A stretch of DNA of 64,000 nucleotides from the NCBI RefSeq assembly GCF_000003855.2, contig NW_003101681.1, positions 6,800,773 through 6,864,772 on the forward strand, in the 5' to 3' direction. A program made the translations under genes and the position numbers. This document shows positions 33,439 through 45,190 of this stretch, one piece after another. Below the pieces are notes generated by a model. The model saw only the letters and a list, made by a program, of their open reading frames with translations, was not told the DNA's origin and searched no databases. How positions within the stretch are numbered: the first letter of the stretch is position 1; each line of letters starts with the position of its first letter. Origin of the DNA: Blastomyces gilchristii SLH14081 (lineage: Eukaryota > Ascomycota > Eurotiomycetes > Onygenales > Ajellomycetaceae).

Positions 33439-34660
33439 ATGAATATCTTCTCTAATCAATATAAACAACACTCTTCTCTGCTATCTGAACTGAAAGATAT
33501 GCAGAATCTCTCAGAGAGTTTACTTGAAGCAGTAAGAAAAGCAGTTAAAACTGTCAAACTGAAATTGAAGCTCTGTACATATATAAGAATTCTAAACAAG
33601 ATCAAGGCCTTGTGTACACAGTAACAGGCTGAGACAGAAGTTAAATAATAATTGATATTCACTGTGAATCAAGCATTCACTATAAAGAGCTTCATCAACA
33701 CAATTGTCATCATTAATAAGAATAGAGAAAACCAGATCTTAGGCCTGCAGCAGAAGATTGAATATTTACACAGACAGGTAACTACACTGAACCTGAAGAT
33801 CTCATCATAATTATTCACAATCTCTTCAGAAGTGTACACATCATCAAAGACTGCTGCATAGAATGAGAATTCAAGTATGAAATATATCAAGTCAGAAGAT
33901 CTGCTGAAGTTATTAAGCTTTAATAACAACTGAAAAAATGATGCTGCAATCAGCTGACTAAGTCAGATATAATCATATTATCAGATTGAACATGAACTCA
34001 CAGACAGACAGTTAACAGAATTTCAACAACTCTTAAGATCTGCTGTGTTTCTATGTGAAAAAGTGAAGTCATTATAAATAACTGATGAAAAGATGAACCT
34101 TGCAGATCTGAAGTGATATTCATTCTCATGAATATGAAATGAGTTTTTCAAGTGAATCTTGTATAACTTTGAGAAAGTGAATGCATGAGATAAGTATTAT
34201 AAACACTTCACTGAGTGTAGATAAGTGAGTAATCTTATATTATACTTCACACACTTCAGCTTACACTATCTCATATTGAATGAAGAGCTTTCAATATCTT
34301 TCTGTTTACAGATCTTCATTCATGATCTTACACTCAAGTTGAGAGTGAAATGAAAATGCTTAACCTCACAGTCAGACACAGTGAAAGAAGTATACAACAT
34401 TCTTATCATACAGAAATAAGTAAGTCAATTGCAACAGAAAATACTGCAATCAAGTATATCTCAGTGAAGAACAGATAATCAGACTTCTATGATACAAGTC
34501 ACATATCTGAATACAATGAATCTAGATCTGAATGTCATCACTAAAGCACTGAATTCTCTGAAAAAGAGATTCTCTGAGTGAAAATCTTGATATTGTAAGC
34601 ATTGAGCTTGCTTTAACTGCAGATATCAAAATCATGATATAAAAGATTACACTCAGCATG
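33439..34660 (+). pseudogene. gag: E3 gag (decayed)
   Basis: ATG at 33439, with the same domain plan as E1 and E2: coiled-coil N-terminus, then a region with many TGA codons where Trp is expected (about 34110-34200), then the zinc knuckle near 34608-34655 with Cys-Phe-Asn-Cys and His but Tyr in place of the last Cys. Confidence 0.82.
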
Positions 34661-37600
34661 CACAGTCAAGAGAAGTAAGAGAGTTAAAAAACTAGCAGAA
34701 TCAGTGAGCTCAGAGACACTCACTGATATTCTATGAAAAGTCTTCAAAGTGAAAGAGATGTCTGTGTTAGATGATTCTCTGAATTCTGTGAATACAAAGA
34801 AGAAGCAGGCTTCTGAATGAGATGTGAGTGAGAATGATGAAGTGAACACTCATCTCAATGTCTTGAGACCTGAAATGTTAATGTATAGAGAGTACTTGAA
34901 TAAGAATCAAGAGATGACTGTAAAAGTGTTAGCAGACACAGAAGCTTCTACATAATATATTAATGATTATATAATCTGAAGATTGAAAGAGGTCTGCTAA
35001 GTGAAGAATCTCTGACATATAAGATTATCTGATAACTGATATTTGATATTATCTGCAAGAGTAAGAGTTCTCTTGTACTTCAGAGAATGATCTTGCTATA
35101 TTTGAGTGTGAGAGCTGCAGAATGTGAAATACAACCTTATTCTCAGACTCAATTGATTTCAAAGGTTCAATTCACAGATTCAATGACAGACATGTCATAT
35201 GCAGTTGACTGATAGAAAGAAAATGATTTATACAATTCTATCAACTAATATGAGAAGAACATTTCACATCTCTAATATAGAAGAATTAAATCTGCTTATA
35301 CATTAATAAGTAAAGAGAATGATTCACAAGACCTCATCTGAAAGCATTCTGTATATTATACAGAACTCAGAAGTGAAGAAAACCAAGATAAAGAATATAC
35401 AGAAGAACAAGTGTATGAAGAAGCTTCTGAAGATGTATGAAAAGGTCTTCTGAACAGATCTTTCACTGAAATTACTGCTGAAACAAGAATTTGTACATGA
35501 GATTGACACAGGGAATGTAAAACCAGTCAATCAGAATGCATATTCTCTGTCACAAACACATCTTGAAGAACAGAAGTGTCAGATCATCAATCTTCTAGAA
35601 CATGATCTCATACAATTCTCATCAAGCATGTGAGGCTTTTCAGTTCTATTTGTGAAAAAGGCGGGTGAGAAGTGACAGATGTGTATTGATTATCAAGTAC
35701 TCAATAAGCTTATGATCAAGAATGAATATTCACTGTCATAAATTCAATAACAGTTGAATACAGTTGAAAACACCTGATATCTATCAAAGATCAATCTTCT
35801 CTCAGAATACTGGCAGATCTGTGTAGATGAACTATCAGTTCTGCAAACCACATTTAATATATAATGAGAGAAGTTTGAATTTCTGACAATGTCATTCAGT
35901 CTGAGAAATGTGCCTGCTATCTTTCAAATAATGATGAATACAATTCTTTATAAATAGAATGAAACCTCATGCCTCATATATCTCAATGACATTCTAGTCT
36001 TTTCAAACTCATACAATGAATATCTGAAGCATCTCAATGAAGTGCTTATAACTCTGACAGAGCATAAGCTCTACATCAAATCAATCAAGTGTGTGTTTGA
36101 AATGAAAGAGTTGGAGTTTGTAGATAGACTGACCGTGTGACCGTGTCTGGGACCAGGACCAGATTTTTTGATAGTCTCATTACCAATTCGACTGATCCCA
36201 TTACACGGTTTTAACATTAGATAGTAGTCTCATACTGTCCCAGTGGGACTTACTGTCTACTCTTGTCAGATTTTCCAAATGAGACCATGATTTCCACTTC
36301 TCAATTTAAATTATTTTTATTGCTTTAAATGACTTTAAATCTCATTTGAGTGTTACCAAAAAGCGTTACTTTTTAAAAAATTAAAAATAGTCTAAAAAAA
36401 ACCTTAAAATGTCTAAAAATAGTAACTTTATGCCAAGAATGGGACTAAATGAAACCAAATGAAACCACTTTCTCATTTTTTTCAAGTCATGATCCCATTT
36501 TAAAATCTGATATATAGTCACTTTGCATGTTTTTTTGATAGTCAGTCCCAGCGGGATTCACGCCAAGAAATGTATGGGACCAGACCAAATGGGACCAAAT
36601 GTGAAATTTATGGTCCCGGCGGCCAGTCTATTTGTAGAACATGTAGTGAGTGGTGGCTGTATACACCTTATTTCAGAGAAATTGAATGTCATAGTGAATT
36701 GATCACAGCTGAGAAATGTACATCACATACAACAGTTTCTTGAATTGATCTCATACTACTGCAGGTTCATCAAGAATTTCACATGAATATCTGCACCACT
36801 CTCAGATCTCTTAAGAGAAACAGATGCAAATCTGTGAAAGAAGAAGTTTTATTCAATCATCTGAAATGCCATGTGCAAAGAGGCTTTTCTCACACTGAGA
36901 GAATGTGTAACAACATTCTCAGTGCTAATTCAATCAGATTGTAATAAACCTTTCTACATCAAGACAGATGCATTCAAATGAGCTATCAGAGATGCCCTTC
37001 TACAGATGAGTAAGAATAACAAGCTGCACTCAGTGGCATATAATGGTAGAAAACTATCAGACACTGAGCTCAATTATTCAGTGCATGAAAAGAAATTGCT
37101 AGTGATTAAGCACACACTGGCATTGTGAGATAGATATATTAACAATGAGCATATGACAATGATGATCATGAATCATGAAAGTCTTATCTATCTACAATTA
37201 ACAATAAAATCTTCTAAACACTTAGCATGTTGAATCTCAGAGTTTCAAGCATATAATCTTCATATCAAATACTGAAAGAAATTGAATATAGTGATGCTGA
37301 ACATAATCAGTTGCAGACCTGATTTCATGAGTGAGAATTCTGCAAACCAGGCACAAGAAACATTTGTGTTAAACACACTGAGAGAATGCAAGGAATCAGA
37401 ATAAGTGAACATCATGATCTCTCACTTGAAGAATGACAAGATGTCAGATGACAAGCATCTCATGAAAGTAGTAGAAGAGATGCTTTCAAACTTCAAGCTG
37501 AGGAAATTGAAAAACAACATTGTGCTTTACTGTGATCTAAAATATGCAGAAGCTTCCTATCTAGAATCTTCATTTAGACATGACTTGATGACTCATATGC

Positions 37601-39290
37601 ACAAGGAATTCAGCCACTTAGAAAGCTCTAAACTCATGAGTGTACTTGAATCAAGAGTATACTGGCCAAGCATGACTGAGGACATTCAGATGTACACTCA
37701 CAAGTGTCTGAATTGTCAGATTGTGAAAGAATCTAAGAAAGGATTAGAATGTGAGAAAGCATAATATCAGATAAAGTATACAATACAACTGTTCAAACAA
37801 TGAGGGATAGACCTCATAGGCATATTACCGTGAACATCAAATGGAAATCAATGAATAATCACTGCTATTGATTACACTACTGACTGGCCAGTTGTAAAAG
37901 CAGTTTCAGAGGCAACAGAGAAGATGATGATAAAGTTTCTACATGATGAGATCTATGTTAACTATGGAATGTCACACAAGATTCTAACTGATAACAGTGT
38001 GAATCTCATAGAAGAAGCAGTGAGCCATTTCATGAGTCAGTTACAGACAAGACATCATAGAATAACATCATATCATCTGTAAATGAACAGAAAGATGGAA
38101 CACTTGAATAAAATCTTGAACAACATGCTGATGAAATATCTAGTGAGCAAGCCTATAAGACTATGAAATGAATATCTCAGGCAGGTGCTGTTGATCATGC
38201 AGATTTGACAGCATGCAGTTATCAAGTATTCATCATTCTATCTGTTGTATAGATTGCATCCGTGCATTCTGGAGAATGCTTCAGAAAAGATGAGAGAGAG
38301 AGCAGTTATAGATGCAGCAGAAACAGCAGTTGCAGATGCAGTAGAAACAGCAGTTATAAACACAGCAGTAGCAGTTGCAGACACAGCAGTTGCAGATGCA
38401 GAATCAAGATTGAAAGAGATCAGTCATGCATGTACAAAAGCTAATGAGTTACTTCTGAATCAAGCAATTCAATTAAAAAGAATACAAGACTCACTTGTTA
38501 AGAAATCAAGTCTTAAGATGAGAATATGAGTTCTTATATACAATGAGAATTCTGAGAAGTTTCAATCTAGATAATTTGAGTCATATAAGATACTCAAATC
38601 ACATTCTCTGAGAATGTATGCATTGAAAGAATCAGAGAGACAGATCTTATACAACTTAATCAATGATTTATAACTTATGAAAGTAAAGATGCAAGATCTG
38701 AGTGAATTATAATTATTCACAGCACTATCATCAGTGTTGAAAAAGAAGAGACTTATAATTGAAAAGTCTTATGAAGTAAGAGAAATCATAGACACTTACA
38801 AATCAGATAATCTCACTTATTTCAATCTTTTCATAATTATAAGAAAAGAATGAGAAGTAATGAAGAAATCAGGTGAATATCACACTCTAATAAGTGATGA
38901 GACTGTAGTCAGTCATATAATAATGCACTGCAGATAGCAGATGTAACATAGTAAAGAGCAGTCTCAAAGCAGCAGACTTGTATATGAATCAGATCATAGA
39001 AGAAAAAGAAATTCAGAGTTGAATTTAACTGTTTACATCAGTTCAATTGCAGAGATCACAGAGGATAAACTATCTGAAACATTCATGAATATGTGAGACC
39101 AAGTCATCTTGATCTCTGAAGATGCTCAGAGATTGAGTAAGATTAGTTTTAATAAGCTGTTCACTGTAGTGGTCTGAGTGAGTGAAGAGAGACAGTATAA
39201 TATATAAGACAGAATTATAAAGATGAAAGCTGCTGAACCTAGTCACTGAACATTATATTATATAGAGGTTGTATAAGAGTAGTGACTAGC
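34661..39290 (+). pseudogene. pol: E3 pol (decayed, split by a MITE)
   Basis: Reverse transcriptase runs from about 35640 to 36120 with IDYQVLNKL and YLNDILVFSNS, is cut by the MITE at 36125-36630, and resumes at 36639. RNase H is near 36950-37100. The integrase zinc domain is at 37405-37764 (HKEFSHLES, VYWPSM, CLNC) and is the best preserved part. The integrase core is at about 37860-38110 (AIDYTTDW; ILTDNSVN; NRKMEHLN, keeping the catalytic Glu that is Lys in E1). The Ala/Val-rich repeat region is at about 38290-38400, with the unassigned tail to about 39290. Confidence 0.88.
36125..36630 (+). mobile_element. hAT-like MITE copy A (506 bp, least decayed)
   Basis: Terminal inverted repeats start TAGACTGRCCG at each end (TAGACTGACCG left; CGGCCAGTCTA right). 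The 8-bp target duplication TTTGTAGA (36117-36124 and 36631-36638) fits hAT-superfamily integration. It has no coding capacity and is AT-rich internally. It interrupts the reverse transcriptase of E3, and the E1 and E2 sequences show the empty site. Three other copies have the same length. Confidence 0.88.
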
Positions 39291-39458
39291 AGATAAAGAA
39301 AAAGTGTAAGAAAAGAAAAGAAATAATAGATTAATTATCAATCATAAGAGTCAGCTATAAAAGACAAATGTTATTATACATATCTTATTTATTTTTATAC
39401 ATCACATATTTAATCTATTTTCAATGTCATCTGAAAAACATCAAAAACAAAGAAAATC

Positions 39459-40566
39459 TTAAAACTTGAGATCTGTGAGAGATTCAAGAGCTGCAAGCTG
39501 CTCTTGTAATAATGCTGTGTATATCTCTGATTTCTCTACTACTCTGTGTACAACATTAATGTCATTTATCACAAGATTGACTGAAATATCAATATAGGAA
39601 TGTGCATGCATATATATAGAGAAATTGAAGAAGAGCACAGAATCTGCAGAACCAGGAGCCAGGGCAGGAAGAACAGAGATGAAAGAAACAGAAGAAGAAG
39701 AAGATGCAGAACTGAATAAATGACAGTAGAAGTCACTCAGAACTGAACACTTATGACTCAGTATACACACAACCTTCCTCACAGGGAAGGGAGAGAAAGT
39801 GATGAAAGAAGCTTAAGAGTGAGAGAGAGTAGTCTCTGCAGTGTTATCATCTTTGATTAGAATGGCCTCTGACACTGAAGCAACTAAGAACTATTGTTAG
39901 CATACAAAAATCAAAAAATCAGAGGTGGGAACAGTTATCAAACAAACACTCACTGGCCTTAGAGTTGTACACGCAATTACAACACGCACGAGGCTCCTCA
40001 GAAAGAGAGAGAGAGACACGGGGGAGAGCTGGTAACGAAGGCAGAGGCGGCAAAACCAGGGGTAGCGGGAGCGGGAGAACCAGACACAGGGGCAGGTGTA
40101 GGAGATTGAGAGGGAGTGGCAGAGAAAGGAACAGAGGGGGCAGGGAGAAATGTGAAAGACTCAGTCACACATGACACAGGCAATTCCTTCATTATTATGT
40201 TCTTCAAGTTCTCAATTAATGATTCAACATTGAGTTCACTATCATCAGTGAATGTAAATCTGTCAACACATGAAGATTCTATGCAAATAAAAACAATATA
40301 TCAGCATCTGCATTCATGTAAAATCATGCTAGAAAATGTGATCAGAAACCTGCTGAGAAGAGAAATGATCAAGAATGTACAAGGAGATGAAGAGAGTATA
40401 TGAGAAGATGAAGAAGATATGTCATCATTTATGATAATACATTATTCTGACAATCATTAGAAGATAAACAAGTTCTGATCACATTTCACAACACATTACA
40501 CTTACTGCTAATGAACTGCCTGATATGAGTACTACAATGACACTTGTTATGAGAACAGAGAATCAT
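39459..40566 (-). pseudogene. Antisense spliced gene of E3, internally deleted
   Basis: Same gene as in E1 and E2. ATG is present at 40566-40564 and exon 1 (40506-40566) keeps its GTAAGTGT donor. Most of exon 2's end, intron 2 and the start of exon 3 are deleted, joining the Ser/Pro-rich region directly to the Leu-Ser-Glu segment before the second Cys motif (about 40020). Intron 3 keeps GTGAGTG, a TGCTAAC branch point and TTCTTAG. Exon 4 (39459-39883) ends in TAA at 39459 and has one internal TAA for CAA. Positions 39920-40150 are GC-rich and undecayed. Confidence 0.55.
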
Positions 40567-40871
40567 TGTCAGAAATGTGTACAATGTGATAGATGAACAG
40601 ATAGAAAGAGTTGAAAAGAACAAGAGATAGAAATCTTGAATGATGATAACATTTGATGATGATGATAATGAAGAAGATGATTGAAGAATGAGAAAAGTTA
40701 GTGAATGAGTAATGTAATATAGTGAAAGTTTCTTTGTAAGAGTGTATACAGAATGCTAGCTGAATCAGGAATAGATTACATGATTATGAAACACTAGTGA
40801 TGAGCTAATTCACATGAAGCTAGGGCATACAATATAATTACATGAGTGTGACTGAATCTGATGAGGGAGGA

Positions 40872-41056
40872 TGTGATTCAGAAGAATGTATGACTGTTGA
40901 ATAATAACACAGCCGCTTCTGAACTACTAGCATATGCATATGAGTGTAAAGAGGCCATAGCGGCCGCTAATCATAATTAGCGTATGATATTACAATATAT
41001 AAGAAGCTGGTGTACGCCTGTAATCGTACGCTGGCTTAAGCAACCTTTGAATCACA
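40872..41056 (+). repeat. E3 3' LTR (185 bp)
   Basis: From TGTGATTCAGAAG to TTTGAATCACA. More decayed than its 5' partner at CG and CC sites. Confidence 0.95.
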
Positions 41057-42222
41057 AATCTTTCACATTCTTATCTTTATTATTGTTTCTATTGATATTG
41101 AAGTTTAAAGAATGTTTCTCACAGTATTTCTTTCAACAGTCAGTCTGAATATGATCAATCTTTTGACAATGATAGCAGGTTCTTGCATCATTATCTCTAT
41201 GTTCAGGTTTGAATTCAGTGTTCTTGTTCTTGTCTTTCTTATTCTTGTCTTGAGCATTATTCACAGGATTTTTTGTGAATTCAGTACTACTATTTCCTGC
41301 AGTAGAAAGGTGTAGAAGTATAGTACAATCTTATAAAGTCTTCTTCTAAAGATCTTAAATTATTCTTATCAATCCGATTCATTCTATTCTTTATGAAGAA
41401 TGCTCAATCTCTATTGACTTCTGTTAGTAATCTATTGAAAAACACAACATCTTTAATCTTATATCTCAGATGAATATAATCAGTTCTGATAATAATTAAT
41501 CATTCAATGAAAGCTCTGTCAGATTCTTTGCTTTTGAAGATTATTTTAATAAGCTCTTTAAATAAATGAGTTCTGTGTACAGCAGATCTCTCAGAAAAGT
41601 TATTCTCTATAATAGTTTATAGAGTATAAGCTGATAATTTGAACTTCTTAAGTATAATGAAATGAGTCTTAATCTGCAGAGTAATTACAGATTATATGTA
41701 ATTATATAATTAAAGATTATGTTCTTTTCAGAAATGTTATATATTTATAGTAATATTCTCATTAAGATTATTATCTTCAAGAATATTATCAGTTTCAGAC
41801 TATTCTGCAGTTAAAAGAATTTCCTCTCTTTATATTGAGTAGTTAATGAATTCAGTGATAACTATTAATCTTTTAATAAGTCTTACTTAGCTTTTGAATT
41901 CTTCAAGAACTTTCATTATAACAGATGTCTTCTCTTTTCATTAAAGATAATCTATTAGATCTGCTCTTATCTTATCATCTGCAGAGTCATCTCTACTGAT
42001 CTTCACCTACTCAATCTTATACTGAAGTCTTGCAATTTCTAGTCTTATATAAGTCTTCTCACTCACTGAGCTATTGTTATTTCAGTCACTTAAGCTCTCT
42101 ATATTATCTGATATCTCACTGATATCTTCAATCAGATCTTTATATTCATTGAACTCATTAGACTGTTTCTCTGTAATAATTTTATTCAGCTTAAATACTT
42201 CAGAAGCTGTGTTCTGATTCAT
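41057..42222 (-). pseudogene. gag: Copia-like gag with CCHC zinc knuckle (decayed)
   Basis: ATG at 42222 (MNQNTASEVFKLNKIITEKQ), reading down to the E3 insertion. The protein is charged and probably alpha-helical, with several TGA, TAA and TAG codons. A zinc knuckle CYHCQKIDHIQTDC (CX2CX4HX4C) is intact at 41136-41177. Protease follows on the other side of E3 at about 32770, which is the normal gag-protease order of a Copia element. No LTR pair could be paired with confidence. Confidence 0.72.
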
Positions 42223-42524
42223 TATTAATATTAGCAGTAATCTGTGATCTTGTGTTTACTGCTCTGATGTTTTCTCATTTCTTCATCTTAGAGATATATA
42301 TTCTTTTATTATGTTAGGCATCTCTCTGAATCTTAGATTAATCATGAGTTTAATCACTTAATAAATTATCTAGACACACTTGTAATAATGTATGAAGATG
42401 TCAATTACATGTTATTTTACAGCTTTTCATTGTATAGAGAGCTTCATAATCTCTTGAAGAATAACATTATTATGTTATGTTGTAATCTAACTACGCGAGT
42501 TACACTAAATAAATATGTTAAGAT
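42223..42524. other. Unassigned interval upstream of the Copia-like gag
   Basis: AT-rich and without a supported frame. It should include the leader or 5' LTR of the Copia-like element, but no TG...CA pair was matched. Confidence 0.4.
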
Positions 42525-42610
42525 GGCACGTGACTAGAGTAGGTGTAGTAATCACCAACATATAAGGTGCATGGCACGTGATTAGAGTGAGTTAGTTAGT
42601 AATCACCAAC
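42525..42610 (+). repeat. Two 48-bp-spaced repeats with a CACGTG core
   Basis: GGCACGTGACTAGAGT...AATCACCAAC at 42525-42559 recurs as GGCACGTGATTAGAGT...AATCACCAAC at 42573-42610. The sequence is little decayed. CACGTG is the palindromic core bound by bHLH factors; a function here is not shown. Confidence 0.7.
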
Positions 42611-42620
42611 ACTGTTGATA

Positions 42621-42691
42621 TGTGGTTCGGAAGCATGTAGAACCGCCGGATAATAACACGGCCGCTTCTGAATAAGCTTACGAATGTAAAG
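42621..42691 (+). repeat. LTR-like fragment related to the E1/E2/E3 LTRs
   Basis: Starts TGTGGTTCGGAAG and shares GGATAATAACACGGCCGCTT and the downstream GAATGTAAAG with those LTRs after a gap of a dozen or so bases, then diverges. It looks like the head of a related LTR subfamily. The following 150 bases keep CC and CG sites (CCCGACACCCCC near 42782) and have a TATATATG run near 42811. Confidence 0.6.
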
Positions 42692-43209
42692 AGTGTGAAA
42701 GATGTAAAGCTTGTATAATTGAAAGATTACTAGCTTGTGAAAAGTTATATAATGAAAGGATTAGTAAGCCAGATCATGTGACCCGACACCCCCACTCATC
42801 AGTGTAACTATATATGATGCTATATACAAAATTCACCTTCAAATCAAGTACAGGTACAAAAAATGACTGGAAAATGTGTAGTAATGAAAAACCAGTTATG
42901 AGATACATTATTTTTTATCCCTGTATCTCTTCATTTTTATATTCTTCTTTCAACATGTATATTTCAAACAGTTAATCTCTTTAACACAGGTCTTGTAATA
43001 ATACTTTCATTTCATGAAAGCTTTAATATGTGTGAGGTTTTTCAAGATCAGAAGTGCAGTAATCTCAGAATTAATGAATAGATTTTCAAGACTATCTCTC
43101 ACTGAAGATTCTCTCACTCTAAATTTTCTCACTATAGTGATATCTCTTATAGATGTTGAAGAGTCATCAGATTTAACTGTGAGTTCTGAGAAGTTCAGTG
43201 TATTATGCA
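42692..43209. other. Sequence between the LTR-like head and MITE copy B
   Basis: A minus-strand frame of 67 codons at 43007-43210 runs up to the MITE and may continue from the frame beyond it (see 43724-44182). Nothing else was recognised. Confidence 0.35.
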
Positions 43210-43715
43210 TAGACTGACTGTGTGACTGTGTCTGAGATCAGAATCAAATTTTTTGATAGTTTTATTATCAATTCAATTAATCTCATTACACAGTTTTAAC
43301 ATTTAATAGTAGTCTTATACTGTCTCAGTGAGACTTACTGTCTACTCTTATTACATTTTTCAAATGAGATTATGATTTTCACTTCTCAATTTAAATTATT
43401 TTTATTACTTTAAATGACTTTAAATCTTATTTAAGTGTTATTAAAAAGTGTTACTTTTTAAAAAATTAAAAATAGTCTAAAGGAAATCTGAAAATCTCTA
43501 AAAATAGTAACTTTATATCAAGAATGAGACTAAATGAAATTAAATAAAATCATTTTCTCATTTTTTTCAAGTCATGATTTCATTTTAAGATCTTATATAT
43601 AATCACTTTGTATATTTTTTTAATGACTAGTCTCAGCAGGATTCAAATCAAGAAATGTATGAAATCAGATTAAATGAGATTAAATATGAAATTTATAGTC
43701 CCGGCGGCAAGTCTA
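43210..43715 (+). mobile_element. hAT-like MITE copy B (506 bp, most decayed)
   Basis: Aligns end to end with copy A without length change. The 8-bp flanks are ATTATGCA (43202-43209) and ATTCTGCA (43716-43723), one mismatch. It differs from copy A by many C-to-T and G-to-A changes, most of them at CpC and CpG sites. Confidence 0.85.
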
Positions 43716-43723
43716 ATTCTGCA

Positions 43724-44182
43724 TTAAAAGAGTAGGTATTCTCGCGGAGATATCATAGTCAATTCATCAATTGTTATTAAGTATGAGAAATAATGAACAC
43801 TCAGGTTGAATTTCCTTATCAATGAACAGATTATTGATAAATCAGAAATTGCTGAAGAAATTGTTGTGAGAATTCTTGCAGAAATCATTGCAGCAGATAG
43901 GCCTGATGTCACTGAAGAAATCACCGCAGCTGCTTTACAGGCTGCATTGAGTAGAACCTTCAGGTTGTGTGTTGCAGCTGTTATAGCTGTTGAGATAATG
44001 ACAGAATAATTATTGACATTCTGTGATTGATTCATAGAGAATCTCTGTTGACAGAGTTTTTCCAGTTGTAGTTTGAGTTCTAGAACTCTATGCCTCTTCT
44101 TCTTCATCTCAAATGTCATCTTGAGATGTTTTATCTGTTGGTCTGATATTGCCTCGTCTTGTGACGGGCTGCGCCTGATCAA
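43724..44182 (-). CDS. Hypothetical protein fragment with a coiled-coil segment (152 codons open)
   Basis: The longest undamaged frame on this stretch: 152 codons on the minus strand. It has a basic, heptad-like segment MKKKRHRVLELKLQLEKLCQ (about residues 26-46) and an Ala/Ser/Ile-rich second half. The nominal ATG at 44182 lies in an LTR-like scrap, so the true start is unknown. A plus-strand frame (43806-44009) overlaps it, but the charged helical pattern favours the minus strand. MITE copy B interrupts the downstream side. It may be a gag fragment of an unplaced element; I do not recognise it. Confidence 0.35.
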   Translation of the reverse strand: MIRRSPSQDEAISDQQIKHLKMTFEMKKKRHRVLELKLQLEKLCQQRFSMNQSQNVNNYSVIISTAITAATHNLKVLLNAACKAAAVISSVTSGLSAAMISARILTTISSAISDLSIICSLIRKFNLSVHYFSYLITIDELTMISPREYLLF

Positions 44183-44186
44183 TCAT
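44157..44186 (+). repeat. LTR-head scrap related to the E5 LTR
   Basis: TGTGACGGGCTGCGCCTGAT and the next ten bases match the first 30 bases of the E5 LTRs (47134, 51981). Similarity stops abruptly after CATATA. It is probably the 5' end of another LTR of a related family. Confidence 0.6.
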
Positions 44187-44279
44187 ATAACGTGACTCAT
44201 CACTCAACAAACTTATTCACTCAATGAACTTCAAAAAGCACTCTATAGAGCTGTTAATTTTCAATCATAGCATAACAAT

Positions 44280-45190
44280 GCAATAAGATATTAATATTAT
44301 TTATTAAAGATTAAAACTATATGCAGAATACATTATATAAATATATATGATTAATTCAGAGAATGATTACTTGACCTAATAATCTGCTCAGAATATGAAA
44401 CTCGTGATTTTGAAATGATTGAATCAGATCACAGTGTAGAAGATATCAGAGAAGAAATATTATTGGATTTCATCAGAGAGATCTCTATGTGACACTTATT
44501 ACTGCTTTCAGAAGGTTGTATAGAGCTTTTACAGTGTTTTAAACTCACTGTTAATCTTCTTGTAGATCTTTTTAAGATCTCTGTGAACATCTGCTTTACT
44601 AACTGTACTTCATAATGTTTAGCAGCACATTCTTTCTTCTCTTTTTACAGTTGAAGCTTCTATTCATCTCACTGTTACTTCTCTATAAGATATTTAGCTG
44701 CAGCTGCAGCTTTGATCTTTTCACAATATTAAGTAGCTTCTAATTATTTCTTCTTATATTGTTTCTTTCACTTCATAAGCTCTATCTGCTTTTGCTTATG
44801 AAGAATCACTTATTGAAGCTTCATATTCTTTCTGCATATCTGATCATTGATTTTTACAGCTTTGTTAGCATTTGCTTACTCTCTTACAGTTTGCATCTTG
44901 ATAAGAGAAAAGAATTGAGTAAGTAAGAGATTTAATGAATTAAGTAATTTCATATATTTACTCTGTTTGCATTATTTTCTCTCATTATTTAAAGCAGTCT
45001 GAAGATTTCTATTCTCTATTAAGAGAATCTCTCTGTTCAGAGTAATATTCTTCTCAGTATGAAGAATTTTTGTAATATCAACTGAAAGTCAGCAGTGATG
45101 TTGATTTGCCTGCTTTATCAGACCTTACAAAGCTTATATAGATGTAGATGTATGCTGCTGAAGCAGTTCTGAGAGTGTAAGTACATATAA
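44280..45190 (-). pseudogene. Coiled-coil protein remnant, probably retroelement gag
   Basis: One minus-strand frame reads through with only scattered stops, mostly TGA and some TAA. It is rich in Lys, Glu, Gln and Leu, for example HKQKQIELMK, KKECAAKHYEVQLVKQ and NREILLIENRNLQTALNNERK, with an Ala run (KAAAAAKY, about 44695). Several stops fall where Trp would fit. No zinc knuckle or capsid motif was seen. The size and composition resemble the coiled-coil gag of E1-E3, but not at sequence level. Confidence 0.5.

Larger units (their letters stand above)
32856..41056 (+). mobile_element. Gypsy element E3, full length, with a nested hAT-like MITE
   Basis: An 8201-bp plus-strand copy of the E1/E2 family with LTRs at 32856-33040 and 40872-41056 and a 4-bp target duplication AATC (32852-32855 and 41057-41060). 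The polypurine tract GATGAGGGAGGA abuts the 3' LTR. The 506-bp MITE at 36125-36630 interrupts reverse transcriptase. The antisense gene has lost several hundred bases in its middle, which explains the shorter length. Confidence 0.95.

Noticed and set aside
43014..43217. Plus-strand 67-codon frame before MITE copy B as a gene
   Set aside because: An equally long frame lies on the minus strand, it ends in the MITE, and there is no supporting motif.
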